This document shows positions 17,182-24,768 of a DNA stretch of 64,000 bases, in pieces (position 1 is the stretch's first letter; every line of letters starts with the position of its first letter). The notes under the pieces were generated by a model. That model saw nothing but the letters and a program-made list of their open reading frames with translations. It searched no databases and was not told the origin of the DNA. Origin of the DNA: Streptomyces sp. NBC_01451 (GTDB lineage Bacteria > Actinomycetota > Actinomycetes > Streptomycetales > Streptomycetaceae). Where the stretch lies: contig NZ_CP109479.1 of NCBI RefSeq assembly GCF_036227485.1, positions 2,046,001 through 2,110,000 of the forward strand, given 5' to 3'. A program made the position numbers and the translations under genes.

Positions 17182-18633
17182 ATGAGCAATGAGCCGTTGT
17201 CACCACGCGCCCTGAGCCGGCGCTCCGCACTGCGCCTGGCCGGCACGGGAGGTCTCGCGACCGCCGGAGGCACGCTGGTGGGCGCCGCGACGGCCCAGCC
17301 CGCGGCGGCTGCCGCAGCAGCAGCGGCGATCGGCGGACTCGGCACACCGCCGCCGTACGCCCCGTCGGGACGCCGGCCCAAGTACCGTCGGGCCACCTGG
17401 AGCCAGCAGTTCCAGGCAGGGCACGGCTGGTCCGCCGGGGGCGCCGGCACCGCGTCGGCCGAACCGAACGACACCTCGGTCTTCGTCCGCGGAACACAGT
17501 CGGTGCGGGTCACCACCACGGGTACGGGCACCCAGTCGTACGTCCGCAGGACCGCCCAGCCCGCGATGAACCTGACCGGGAAGATGATCCGTCTGCTGCT
17601 GCGGGTCGAGGACACGGCCAAGCTGTCCAAGCTGGTCTTCTACCTCGGCAGCGGCTCGTTCGCGAACTTCTTCGCCTGGACGTTCCACAACCACTCGGCC
17701 ACGTCGGCCAACTACGTCCAGTCGGGTGAATGGGTCACGGTCCACCTCCAGTGGGCCGACGTCACCAGCGCGGTCGGCACGTACTCGATGTCCGCCGCCG
17801 GTGTGCCCTCCACCAGGACCGGGTTCACCGACATGTCGTTCGCCGTGTACGACAACGCGGGCGGACCGGTGACGTACCGGCTGCAGTCCGTCGAGCTGGT
17901 ACCCGACACCAGCACCGTCTTCCCGAAGGGAGCCGTCTCGCTCACCTTCGACGACTCCCACAGCTCGGTCCACAGCCTGGCCCGGCCGACGATGGACGCG
18001 TACGGGTTCGCCGGCACGGTCTACAACATCGCCGACGCGATCGGCACCGGCACCTTCCTGACCGTCGACCAGATGCGCTCGATGCAGGACTTCTCCGGCT
18101 GGGAGATGGGCGGGCACTCGTACGCGACGGCAGCCCACACGGCGAGCTACAGCAGCCTCACCGCGCAGCAGGTGGACGACGACTTCCGGCAGTTGCGGGA
18201 GTGGCTGGTGTCCAATGGCTTCAACAGCGAGCACTTCGCGTATCCGCACGGCGCGTTCCAGAAGACGACGGACGGCGTTCCGGTGGATCTCATCGCGACC
18301 CGCCACTTCACCACGGCCAGATCGATCATCTCCGAGACGATCGAGTCCTTCGCCCCGGCGATGCCGTACCGCCTCAAGGCCCTGACGGGCATCAACGACG
18401 GTTCGGGCATCGGAGGCACCACGCTGGCCGCCCTGACCGCCGCGGGCGGCAGGCTGGACCGCTGTGCGAACAACGGCGACTGGCTCATCCTCTGTCTGCA
18501 CAGGATCGTCGCCGGAACTCCGGCCAGCAGTACGGAGATCAGCCAGGCCGGGCTCGACACGCTCATGGCGGCGATCAGCTCCCGGGGCATCCCGGTGGTG
18601 ACCGTCTCGGAGGCGATGGCCTACTACACCTGA
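17182..18633 (+). CDS. Secreted polysaccharide deacetylase (NodB/CE4 fold)
   Basis: The 483-aa protein has a twin-arginine signal (LSRRSALRLAGTGGLATAGG, residues about 11-30), an Ala-rich stretch, a jelly-roll-like domain (about 75-245) and a C-terminal NodB deacetylase domain. Catalytic motifs are present: TFDD (Asp257/Asp258), GGHSYATAAH (metal-binding His), AYPHG, and LCLH near the end. Such enzymes remove N-acetyl groups from GlcNAc-containing polymers. It is cotranscribed with the CBM3-GH16 protein and convergent with a polysaccharide synthase, suggesting both act on that exported polymer, which is an inference. AGGAG at 17171-17175 supports the ATG. Confidence 0.88.
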   Translation: MSNEPLSPRALSRRSALRLAGTGGLATAGGTLVGAATAQPAAAAAAAAAIGGLGTPPPYAPSGRRPKYRRATWSQQFQAGHGWSAGGAGTASAEPNDTSVFVRGTQSVRVTTTGTGTQSYVRRTAQPAMNLTGKMIRLLLRVEDTAKLSKLVFYLGSGSFANFFAWTFHNHSATSANYVQSGEWVTVHLQWADVTSAVGTYSMSAAGVPSTRTGFTDMSFAVYDNAGGPVTYRLQSVELVPDTSTVFPKGAVSLTFDDSHSSVHSLARPTMDAYGFAGTVYNIADAIGTGTFLTVDQMRSMQDFSGWEMGGHSYATAAHTASYSSLTAQQVDDDFRQLREWLVSNGFNSEHFAYPHGAFQKTTDGVPVDLIATRHFTTARSIISETIESFAPAMPYRLKALTGINDGSGIGGTTLAALTAAGGRLDRCANNGDWLILCLHRIVAGTPASSTEISQAGLDTLMAAISSRGIPVVTVSEAMAYYT

Positions 18634-18638
18634 CGCGA

Positions 18639-18698
18639 CCGGTGGGCAGGGGAAAGGGGGTGGGCCACGTGGCCCGCCCCCTTTCCCCTGCCCGCCGG
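18639..18698. terminator. Bidirectional terminator, 30-bp stem
   Basis: A near-perfect inverted repeat (18639-18668 with 18669-18698, two G-T pairs) with no spacer separates the deacetylase from the convergent synthase gene. It is unusually long for a terminator. Confidence 0.85.
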
Positions 18699-18702
18699 GG
18701 CT

Positions 18703-20511
18703 CTACCAGCCCGGCCCCTGGCCCTGCCCGTGACCGTGCCCCTGTCCCTGTCCCTGTCCCTGTCCCTGGTGCCAGTAGGGATCCACGTACTCGCCCTCCT
18801 GGGGGTACTGACCCGGCTGCCCGCCCTGCTGTTGCTGCCGGCCGGGGTACTGGCCCTCGGCGGGATACCACTCGCCGTTCTGCTGCTGGGGCTGGGTGTT
18901 GTACTGCTGGGCACCCGGGCCCTGCGCCCCCCATGTCACGCGCTGCTGGGGAACGCCCTGGAGCCGACCGGCGTCCTGAGCGGCCGGTAGCGGCTGCTCG
19001 AAGACGACGGCGGACGGGCGAGGAGCCGTACGCGCCAGTGCCACGCCTTCGAGACGCATCAGCTGGAGCGTTTCGCCGACCTTGGGGTCGGAGTACGGGT
19101 CCTCTTCCTCGTAGATCTCCGTCACGTCGTTCTCGTGGTCCCCGGCGACCGAAACCTCGACGCCGCCCTGCCTGGTGCCCCAGCTGCCCTTGTGCAGGGT
19201 GAGGAGGGCGTAGAAGCGGAGCGGGGTGAGCAGGGTCAGCTGGATCACACCGTAGATCGGTGCGAGCAGGAACATGCCGAAGCGTTTGACGAAGCCCATT
19301 CCCCGGCGCGGGAAGTCGAGGTACCGCACGTTGCGGAGGTATCCCATGAGCACCATGAAGATGCCGTAGTCGCCGAGGTGACGGAGGAACTGGTCCGGCT
19401 TCATGATGGGCAGGATGACCATCGAGTAGAACATCGCCGAGCCGAAGACCAGCCACAGCGCCAGTTCCATGCAGGTCAGCCAGAAGGCCGGCCGGTACTT
19501 CTTCTGGTGCCGGAAGGCCCACAGGGACTCGCGGAAGAAGGACTTGTTCCAGCGGACCTGCTGACGCAGGAAGTGCGGCAGTTTCTCCGGCACCGCCGTG
19601 TAGCCGACGGCGGTCTCCTGGAAGACCACCTGGCCTTCCATCAGGCAGTAGTTGGTCATGCGGCGGTCGTCGCCGAAGACGGCCGGCTTGCCCAGGAACT
19701 GCTGGTTGAGGAAGTCGGGGAGGTACTTGCGGACCAGCGTCCCCCGGTAGGCGGAGAGCGCGCCGCAGCAGCACAGCACGGACTTCAGACGTGAGTACGC
19801 GGCCCGCTCGAAGAGGAACGAGTTGCCGTACCGCAGATCCTGGAGGCGCGTGAAGATGTTGCTGTCGTGGTTGAGCGCCAGCACCATGCCCGTGGAGGCC
19901 ATGATCTTCTCGTCCGCCATCGGCAGGAGCAGCTCACGGACGGTGTCCCGGGAGAGCACGGTGTCGGAGTCGACACACAGGAAGATGTCCGTGTAGGGCG
20001 CCGCCTCGAAGCCCAGCGCGAGCGCCTCGCGCTTGCCCTTGTTCTCCGGCTGCACGCTGACCGTGTACTTCACACCGCGGGCCTCGAACTCGCGGCGCAT
20101 CTTCTTCGCCGTCCTGATGCCGCTGTCGCTGGCGCTGGCGTCGTCGATGATGTGGATCTCGTTGGGGAGCCGGCTCTGTACGAGGAGGCTGCGCATGCCC
20201 TGCTCGAACATCACCGGGTCCTCGTTGTAGATCGGGATGACTGCGGTGACCCAGGAGTTCTCCAGGTACTCCAGTCCTTCCCGGTCCGCCTTGGCCGGCC
20301 GGTAGAAGAGGGCACCGAACATCTTCAGGGCCAGCAGGCCCATGGCCCCCATCGAGTACAGGTGCAGTGAACCGGCGTCGAGCCGGGTGGCGATCAGCGC
20401 GGCGAGGCCGAGGAAGACGAGGTACGAGACCTTCAGATGCCTGCGCTTGCGGTGCCGCTGACGCCCGTCGGTGTCGACGGCGCCGGGTATGTACGGGTCC
20501 TCGGAACTCAC
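18703..20511 (-). CDS. HasA-like processive family 2 glycosyltransferase (hyaluronan-synthase type)
   Basis: The 602-aa membrane enzyme has two N-terminal spans (about 27-70), a cytosolic GT-A domain and C-terminal spans (about 343-440). Processive-synthase residues are all visible: IPIYNED, IDDAS, the VDSDTV triad (Asp181-Asp183), GDDRRMTNY (280-288) and QQVRW (317-321). The stretches RWNKSFFRESL and the closing GSWGTRQ closely resemble streptococcal HasA, as remembered. Residues about 450-602 are an added, disordered Gln/Gly/Pro/Tyr-rich tail ending in QG and HG repeats; HasA itself stops near 420. The GTG start at 20511 overlaps the dehydrogenase stop (GTGA), so precursor enzyme and synthase are coupled. 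The polymer made is unknown. Confidence 0.88.
   Translation of the reverse strand: MSSEDPYIPGAVDTDGRQRHRKRRHLKVSYLVFLGLAALIATRLDAGSLHLYSMGAMGLLALKMFGALFYRPAKADREGLEYLENSWVTAVIPIYNEDPVMFEQGMRSLLVQSRLPNEIHIIDDASASDSGIRTAKKMRREFEARGVKYTVSVQPENKGKREALALGFEAAPYTDIFLCVDSDTVLSRDTVRELLLPMADEKIMASTGMVLALNHDSNIFTRLQDLRYGNSFLFERAAYSRLKSVLCCCGALSAYRGTLVRKYLPDFLNQQFLGKPAVFGDDRRMTNYCLMEGQVVFQETAVGYTAVPEKLPHFLRQQVRWNKSFFRESLWAFRHQKKYRPAFWLTCMELALWLVFGSAMFYSMVILPIMKPDQFLRHLGDYGIFMVLMGYLRNVRYLDFPRRGMGFVKRFGMFLLAPIYGVIQLTLLTPLRFYALLTLHKGSWGTRQGGVEVSVAGDHENDVTEIYEEEDPYSDPKVGETLQLMRLEGVALARTAPRPSAVVFEQPLPAAQDAGRLQGVPQQRVTWGAQGPGAQQYNTQPQQQNGEWYPAEGQYPGRQQQQGGQPGQYPQEGEYVDPYWHQGQGQGQGQGHGHGQGQGPGW
18741..18769. 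repeat. In-frame CTGTCC hexanucleotide microsatellite
   Basis: A run of about four and a half CTGTCC units encodes alternating Gln-Gly near the C-terminus of the HasA-like synthase. Being a multiple of three, slippage would lengthen or shorten the tail without a frameshift. Confidence 0.75.
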
Positions 20512-21779
20512 AGCTTGACCACCCGGGGATGATCGGCGGACTTGCCGCGGGTGTCGAAGAGCATCCGGGCGCGGTCGGCCAGCAGGTCCAGGTCGATCTC
20601 GCGGTGGGGCTGGAGCAGGATGGTGAGGTCCGCCGCCTCGGCCTCGGCCAGGTAGTCGTCGGCCCGCTCGACCGGCAGTCCGCCGACCGTCCAGTCGGCG
20701 ACGCGCGGGTCGAAGTAGACCAGTTCGGCGCCCCGGGCGCGCAGGTTCTCGGCCACCGCCAGGGCGGGGCTCTCGCGCTGGTCGGAGATGTCGGGCTTGT
20801 AGGTCACACCGAGCAGCAGGACCCGCGAGCCGCGGACCGCCTTGCTCCGGTCGTTGAGCAGGTCGGCCGCCCGGTTGACCACGTGTACGGGCATACGCTG
20901 GTTGATCTCCTGCGCCAGCTCCACGAAGCGGAACGGGATCCCGAGCGAACGGACCTTGTACGACAGGTAGTTGGGGTCGATGGGAATGCAGTGACCGCCC
21001 ACTCCCGGACCTGGGTAGAAGGGCGCGAAGCCGAACGGCTTGGTGGCGGCGCAGCGGATCGCGTCCCACAGGTCGACACCGATCTCACGGCAGAACATCG
21101 ACATCTCGTTGACGAGGGCGATGTTCACGTGCCGGTAGGTGTTCTCCAGCAGCTTGGCCATCTCGGCCTCGCGCGTACCCTTCGCCTCGACCACGCGCGT
21201 CACGAAACGCTCGTAGAGGGCGCGGGCCGCCTTGGTGCAGTCCGGGGTGATGCCGCCGACCACCTTGGGCGTGTTCTCCAGGCCGTAGCGGGGGTTTCCC
21301 GGGTCGATGCGCTCCGGGGAGAAGGCCAGATGGAAGTCCTTGCCGACGCGCAGGCCACCGGCCTCCAGCCGCGGCCGTACGACCTCGTCGGTGGTTCCGG
21401 GATACGTCGTCGACTCCAGGACGACGAGGGTGCCCGGAGCCAGGTTCCCCGCGATGTCCTCGACGGCCGCGTGCACCGCGCCGAGGTCCGGGGAGCCGTG
21501 GTCGGTGAGCGGGGTCGGGACGCAGACCACGACCGCGGCGGCGTCGGCTATGGCCTCTGCCCGGTCGACCGCTGTGAAGCCCTGCTCCAGCATGGAGCGG
21601 ACCTCTGCGTCGGTGATGTCGTCCACATGCGACCGGCCGGCGTTCAACCCGTCCACAACCCGTCGGCTGCGGTCGAGACCGACCACTTTCAGCCCTGCCG
21701 CCGAAGCGGACCGGGCGAGGGGAAGCCCGACGTAACCGAGCCCCACTACTAGTAGATCCACGGTGGTGGCTCTGCTCAC
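20508..21779 (-). CDS. Nucleotide-sugar (UDP-HexNAc type) 6-dehydrogenase
   Basis: The 423-aa enzyme oxidises C6 of a UDP-sugar to a uronate with two NAD. The Rossmann motif is VVGLGYVGLPLA (11-22), and the catalytic Cys264 lies in GPGVGGHCIPIDP. That motif, with ESTTYPGTTDEVV and ATKPFGFAPFYPG, is typical of the WbpA/WecC/TviB clade, which acts on UDP-GlcNAc or UDP-ManNAc. UDP-glucose dehydrogenases of the Ugd/HasB type instead have a GFGGSCFPKD-like motif. The product may therefore be a UDP-HexNAc uronate, although members acting on UDP-glucose cannot be excluded. It is the first gene of a two-gene operon with the HasA-like synthase. Confidence 0.9.
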   Translation of the reverse strand: MSRATTVDLLVVGLGYVGLPLARSASAAGLKVVGLDRSRRVVDGLNAGRSHVDDITDAEVRSMLEQGFTAVDRAEAIADAAAVVVCVPTPLTDHGSPDLGAVHAAVEDIAGNLAPGTLVVLESTTYPGTTDEVVRPRLEAGGLRVGKDFHLAFSPERIDPGNPRYGLENTPKVVGGITPDCTKAARALYERFVTRVVEAKGTREAEMAKLLENTYRHVNIALVNEMSMFCREIGVDLWDAIRCAATKPFGFAPFYPGPGVGGHCIPIDPNYLSYKVRSLGIPFRFVELAQEINQRMPVHVVNRAADLLNDRSKAVRGSRVLLLGVTYKPDISDQRESPALAVAENLRARGAELVYFDPRVADWTVGGLPVERADDYLAEAEAADLTILLQPHREIDLDLLADRARMLFDTRGKSADHPRVVKL

Positions 21780-22025
21780 GACATCATTCCCATCCCCGTT
21801 CCACCGGCGAATCGCCGCGTGAAGGTAAAACTTCGGTCCTCAGTAACACAATTCGAACAAAACAAGAGTGAGGATGCTAACAAATACTTCACACCCCAAA
21901 CACGGGTCACGCAGTGCTGCTTCTCACTCACGGACACGTACAACCCTTCGCCCACCTTGTGTGTCTCAACTCATCCCGCTGCGCTCCCTTCGCATGGAGG
22001 GGGCGCCGATCACGACCGGAGCACC
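21780..22025. promoter_or_regulatory. Divergent promoter region, dehydrogenase-synthase operon and LCP gene
   Basis: This 246-bp region is markedly more AT-rich than the surrounding coding DNA, particularly at 21820-21900. It must contain both promoters. No clear palindromic operator or canonical -35/-10 pair was found. Confidence 0.4.
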
Positions 22026-23114
22026 ATGAGTCAGACCCGACTCCCCGCCGCCGCCGACCAGCGCTCACCTCGGCGCGAGCGCCCCCGCAGCCGCGGCCGG
22101 ACGATACGCCGCGCCCTCCTGGGGGGCTTGTTGGTGCTGGTGCTCGTCGGCGGCGGGACGGCCTGGTGGATGTACCAGGGGCTCGACTCGAATCTCAAGG
22201 AGGGCGCCGTCGACCTGGACAAGGCGCTGGGCGACGGGAAGAACCGGCCGGCCCGGACGGCGGCGGCCGCCGGCGCGACGAACCTGCTCGTCCTCGGGTC
22301 GGACTCACGCGCCGGGGACAACGCCGCGCTGGACGACGCCAAGGTGAGCGGGGCGAGATCCGACACCGCCCTGCTGGTGCACATCGCCAAGGGGCGGACC
22401 CAGGCGGTCGCGGTGAGCATTCCGCGCGACACCCTCGTCACCCGGCCCGAGTGCACCGCGCCCGACGGCACCGTGGTGCCCTCCGCGAAGCGGGTGATGT
22501 TCAACTCGGTGTATTCGCAGGTCGGTTCGGCGTGCACGGTGAAGACCGTGGAGGCGATGAGCGACGTCCGCGTCGACCACCTGATCGAGCTGGACTTCGC
22601 CGGCTTCAAGGAACTCGTCGACGCGGTCGGCGGGGTGACCGTCACGCTCGACGAACCGATCACCAAACTGGGGCTGAGCGCCGGCGCGCACCGCCTCGAC
22701 GGCACGGAGTCACTGAAGTTCGTACGGACCCGGTACGGCTACCGCGACGGCAGCGACCTGGGCCGCATCGGGCTCCAACAGCAGTTCATGCTCGCCCTGT
22801 TGAGTGAGATCAAGCGGCAGGACCTGCTCGGCAGCCCGACGAAGCTGTACCGGATCGCCGACACCCTCACCGAGTCGCTGACCACGGACTCCGAGCTGGC
22901 CTCGCTCACCGCCCTGGCCGAGTTCGGGCGGAGCGTGCAGGGCATCGACCCGGCGAGCATGGAGACGGTCATGCTGCCGGTCGCGTACGACAAGATCGAC
23001 CCGAACCGGGTGGTGGCCGTCGAGCCGCAGGCGGCGGCTCTGTGGAAGGCGATCCGCACCGACTCCGCGATCCCCGAGTCGGCGAAGAAGTCCCCGGCGG
23101 GCGGCGGAAGTTAG
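22026..23114 (+). CDS. LytR-CpsA-Psr (LCP) family protein
   Basis: The 362-aa protein has a basic cytoplasmic N-terminus, one membrane span (about 29-50, ALLGGLLVLVLVGGGTAWWM) and an extracellular LCP domain. LCP enzymes transfer lipid-linked glycopolymers (teichoic acids, capsules, arabinogalactan) to the cell wall. Expected motifs are NLLVLGSDSRAGD, RSDTALLVHI, SIPRDTLV, and RTRYGYRDGSDLGRIGLQQQF with the conserved Arg pair that binds the pyrophosphate lipid. ATG 22026 has GGAG at 22018-22021; the reading frame extends further upstream without a better start. Its divergence from the dehydrogenase-synthase pair suggests it anchors that polymer. Confidence 0.93.
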   Translation: MSQTRLPAAADQRSPRRERPRSRGRTIRRALLGGLLVLVLVGGGTAWWMYQGLDSNLKEGAVDLDKALGDGKNRPARTAAAAGATNLLVLGSDSRAGDNAALDDAKVSGARSDTALLVHIAKGRTQAVAVSIPRDTLVTRPECTAPDGTVVPSAKRVMFNSVYSQVGSACTVKTVEAMSDVRVDHLIELDFAGFKELVDAVGGVTVTLDEPITKLGLSAGAHRLDGTESLKFVRTRYGYRDGSDLGRIGLQQQFMLALLSEIKRQDLLGSPTKLYRIADTLTESLTTDSELASLTALAEFGRSVQGIDPASMETVMLPVAYDKIDPNRVVAVEPQAAALWKAIRTDSAIPESAKKSPAGGGS

Positions 23115-23141
23115 CACTTCTCCTACGATCCCCTTACCCAA

Positions 23142-23183
23142 CCCCTCCCGCCCCGGCCCGCACGCGGGCCGGGGCGGGAGGGG
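23142..23183. terminator. Bidirectional terminator after the LCP gene
   Basis: A perfect 20-bp inverted repeat (23142-23161 with 23164-23183) with a 2-nt centre separates the convergent LCP and beta-propeller genes. Confidence 0.85.
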
Positions 23184-23190
23184 CCCGGCC

Positions 23191-24255
23191 TCAGACCGTC
23201 CGCCAGGCCTCCAGCGCCAGCCCCGGCTCGTCCTTCTGCCGGACCACGGACAGTCCTCCCGCGCTCATCGTCGCGGCCACCACCCGTCCACTTGCGTCCT
23301 CCGTCAGCGACACCCTTGCGTCCAGGGGGAGTTGAGGGCCGGACTCGGTCCACCACGCCCCAGCCGACTCCTGCTCCGTCGGATAGGCGGCGAAGGCCAC
23401 CCGGCCGCTCGCGGAGCGCTGTGCGAGCAACGTGCAGTCGACCTCGTCCAGCGTGCAGCGGACCACCGCCACCGGGCCGGGACCGGCTCCGGGGAGCAGT
23501 TCGACCGGGTCGCTGCCCGGCCGCCACGCGCACACCGTGTCCGTCTCGTCCGTGTAGAACAGCGTCACATGGTCCTCGGACGTGACCAGCGCCCGCAGGC
23601 TTCCCTGACGGGCCGTCACCTTCAGCGGGCTCTCGTCGAGTTCCGGGATCCAGCCGGGTCCGCCCTGCGTCCAGCGCAGGATGCCGTGGGGCGAGTTGCC
23701 GTAGAGCTCGACGCGCCCGGAGGCACGCGTGACGGCCGTCAACTGCTCTTCCACGTCCTCGCCCTTGAGGTCGCGCCAGGGACCCCAGCCGCCGCGCTCC
23801 TTCTGGCCGCGCATGCTGACCCCGCCCACGGCGTTCCGTACGAAGACATGGGCGCGGCCCTCCGCGTCGACGGCGACCGCCGGTACGCCGGTCCGGTCGC
23901 CCTTCTGGTTCGGGTGACCGAGGGGCGTCCAGTCGAGGGCGGCGAGGGCAGGGCGGAAGTGCGTGGTGTGGACGAGGCCCGCCTCGCCCTTCACCGTGGG
24001 CCGCCACGTCGCCAAGTGGGCGTATTCGTCGGCGCCTTGGCCGACTCCGAGCATGGGATGCACGCGCTGGTCGCCGCCGATGCGCCGGGGCGGGAGCCAG
24101 GGCCCGCCGGGCCGGGACTCCGCGCGGCAGACGATCCCGTCTCCTACGGCGTCGTACGCGCTCAGCCGGCCGTCGCGACCCCGTACGAGCCAGTCGCCGT
24201 TGACCGACTCGGGACTCCCCGAGGCCGTGGTGGGGGAAGGAGGAACAATGGGCAC
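23191..24255 (-). CDS. Lectin-like (PLL-type) beta-propeller protein, function unknown
   Basis: The 354-aa protein is built of roughly 45-residue repeats shaped like GRVELYGNSPHGILRWTQ followed by a PGW or GPW turn. This resembles beta-propeller blades of PLL-type fucose lectins and sialidase-like proteins. There is no signal peptide or membrane segment, so it appears cytosolic unless exported by another route. Catalytic Asp-box residues of true sialidases are not evident. The GTG start at 24255 is the only one that includes the first blade. It is convergent with the LCP gene and divergent from the NYN gene. The function is unknown; sugar binding is an inference. Confidence 0.75.
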   Translation of the reverse strand: MPIVPPSPTTASGSPESVNGDWLVRGRDGRLSAYDAVGDGIVCRAESRPGGPWLPPRRIGGDQRVHPMLGVGQGADEYAHLATWRPTVKGEAGLVHTTHFRPALAALDWTPLGHPNQKGDRTGVPAVAVDAEGRAHVFVRNAVGGVSMRGQKERGGWGPWRDLKGEDVEEQLTAVTRASGRVELYGNSPHGILRWTQGGPGWIPELDESPLKVTARQGSLRALVTSEDHVTLFYTDETDTVCAWRPGSDPVELLPGAGPGPVAVVRCTLDEVDCTLLAQRSASGRVAFAAYPTEQESAGAWWTESGPQLPLDARVSLTEDASGRVVAATMSAGGLSVVRQKDEPGLALEAWRTV

Positions 24256-24348
24256 TGGACTACTTTAGTGTGCTCTTACCTTCGGCGCGCCCCCCGGCCC
24301 CCTCATCCGGTACCCCTGGTTCCGGTCCCGCGTGCGACCCTGAACCCC

Positions 24349-24726
24349 ATGGCTGCCCCTCTGCTCGTGATCGTCGACGCCGCGAATGTCGTCGGCTCGG
24401 TGCCCGACGGCTGGTGGCGGGACCGGCGCGGGGCGACGGAACGCCTGCGGGACCGGCTGGCGGCGTACGCGGAGGGCGGGTTGCCGGGGCGGGCGGGCCC
24501 CGTGGAGATCGTCCTGGTGGTCGAGGGCGCGGCCCGCGGGGTGACTCCGGTGCCAGGAGTACGGGTCGAGCCGGCACCCGGCAGCGGGGACGACCGGATG
24601 GTCGAACTGGTCGCCGAGGCCGCGGACCGCGACCGCCTCGTGGTCACCGCCGACCGTGAACTGCGGCGCAGGGTAACGGAGTTGGGCGCCGAGGTCACCG
24701 GGCCCCGTACGGTACGGAGCGACTAG
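24349..24726 (+). CDS. NYN-domain (YacP-like) predicted ribonuclease
   Basis: The 125-aa protein starts LLVIVDAANVVGS, the first acidic motif of the NYN/PIN-like nuclease fold. Further acidic blocks are DDRMVELVAEAAD and LVVTADRELRRRV, placed as in other family members. Such proteins are predicted metal-dependent RNases acting on structured RNA. It is transcribed alone and ends inside a terminator-like inverted repeat shared with the convergent permease. Confidence 0.82.
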   Translation: MAAPLLVIVDAANVVGSVPDGWWRDRRGATERLRDRLAAYAEGGLPGRAGPVEIVLVVEGAARGVTPVPGVRVEPAPGSGDDRMVELVAEAADRDRLVVTADRELRRRVTELGAEVTGPRTVRSD

Positions 24727-24745
24727 GGCCTGTCGTACCGTACGG
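24705..24745. terminator. Inverted repeat between NYN gene and permease
   Basis: Perfect 12-bp arms CCGTACGGTACG / CGTACCGTACGG (24705-24716 and 24734-24745) enclose a 17-nt loop holding the NYN stop codon. It probably terminates both convergent genes. Confidence 0.55.
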
Positions 24746-24768
24746 CGCCCCATGGCCGACCGCTCGGG

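Noticed and set aside
18703..18775. Short repeats near the synthase end as a CRISPR array
   Set aside because: The unit is only 6 bp, has no spacers and lies in frame inside a coding region.
20508..21779. Naming the dehydrogenase hasB/ugd
   Set aside because: The active-site motif is of WbpA/WecC type, so the substrate is left open.
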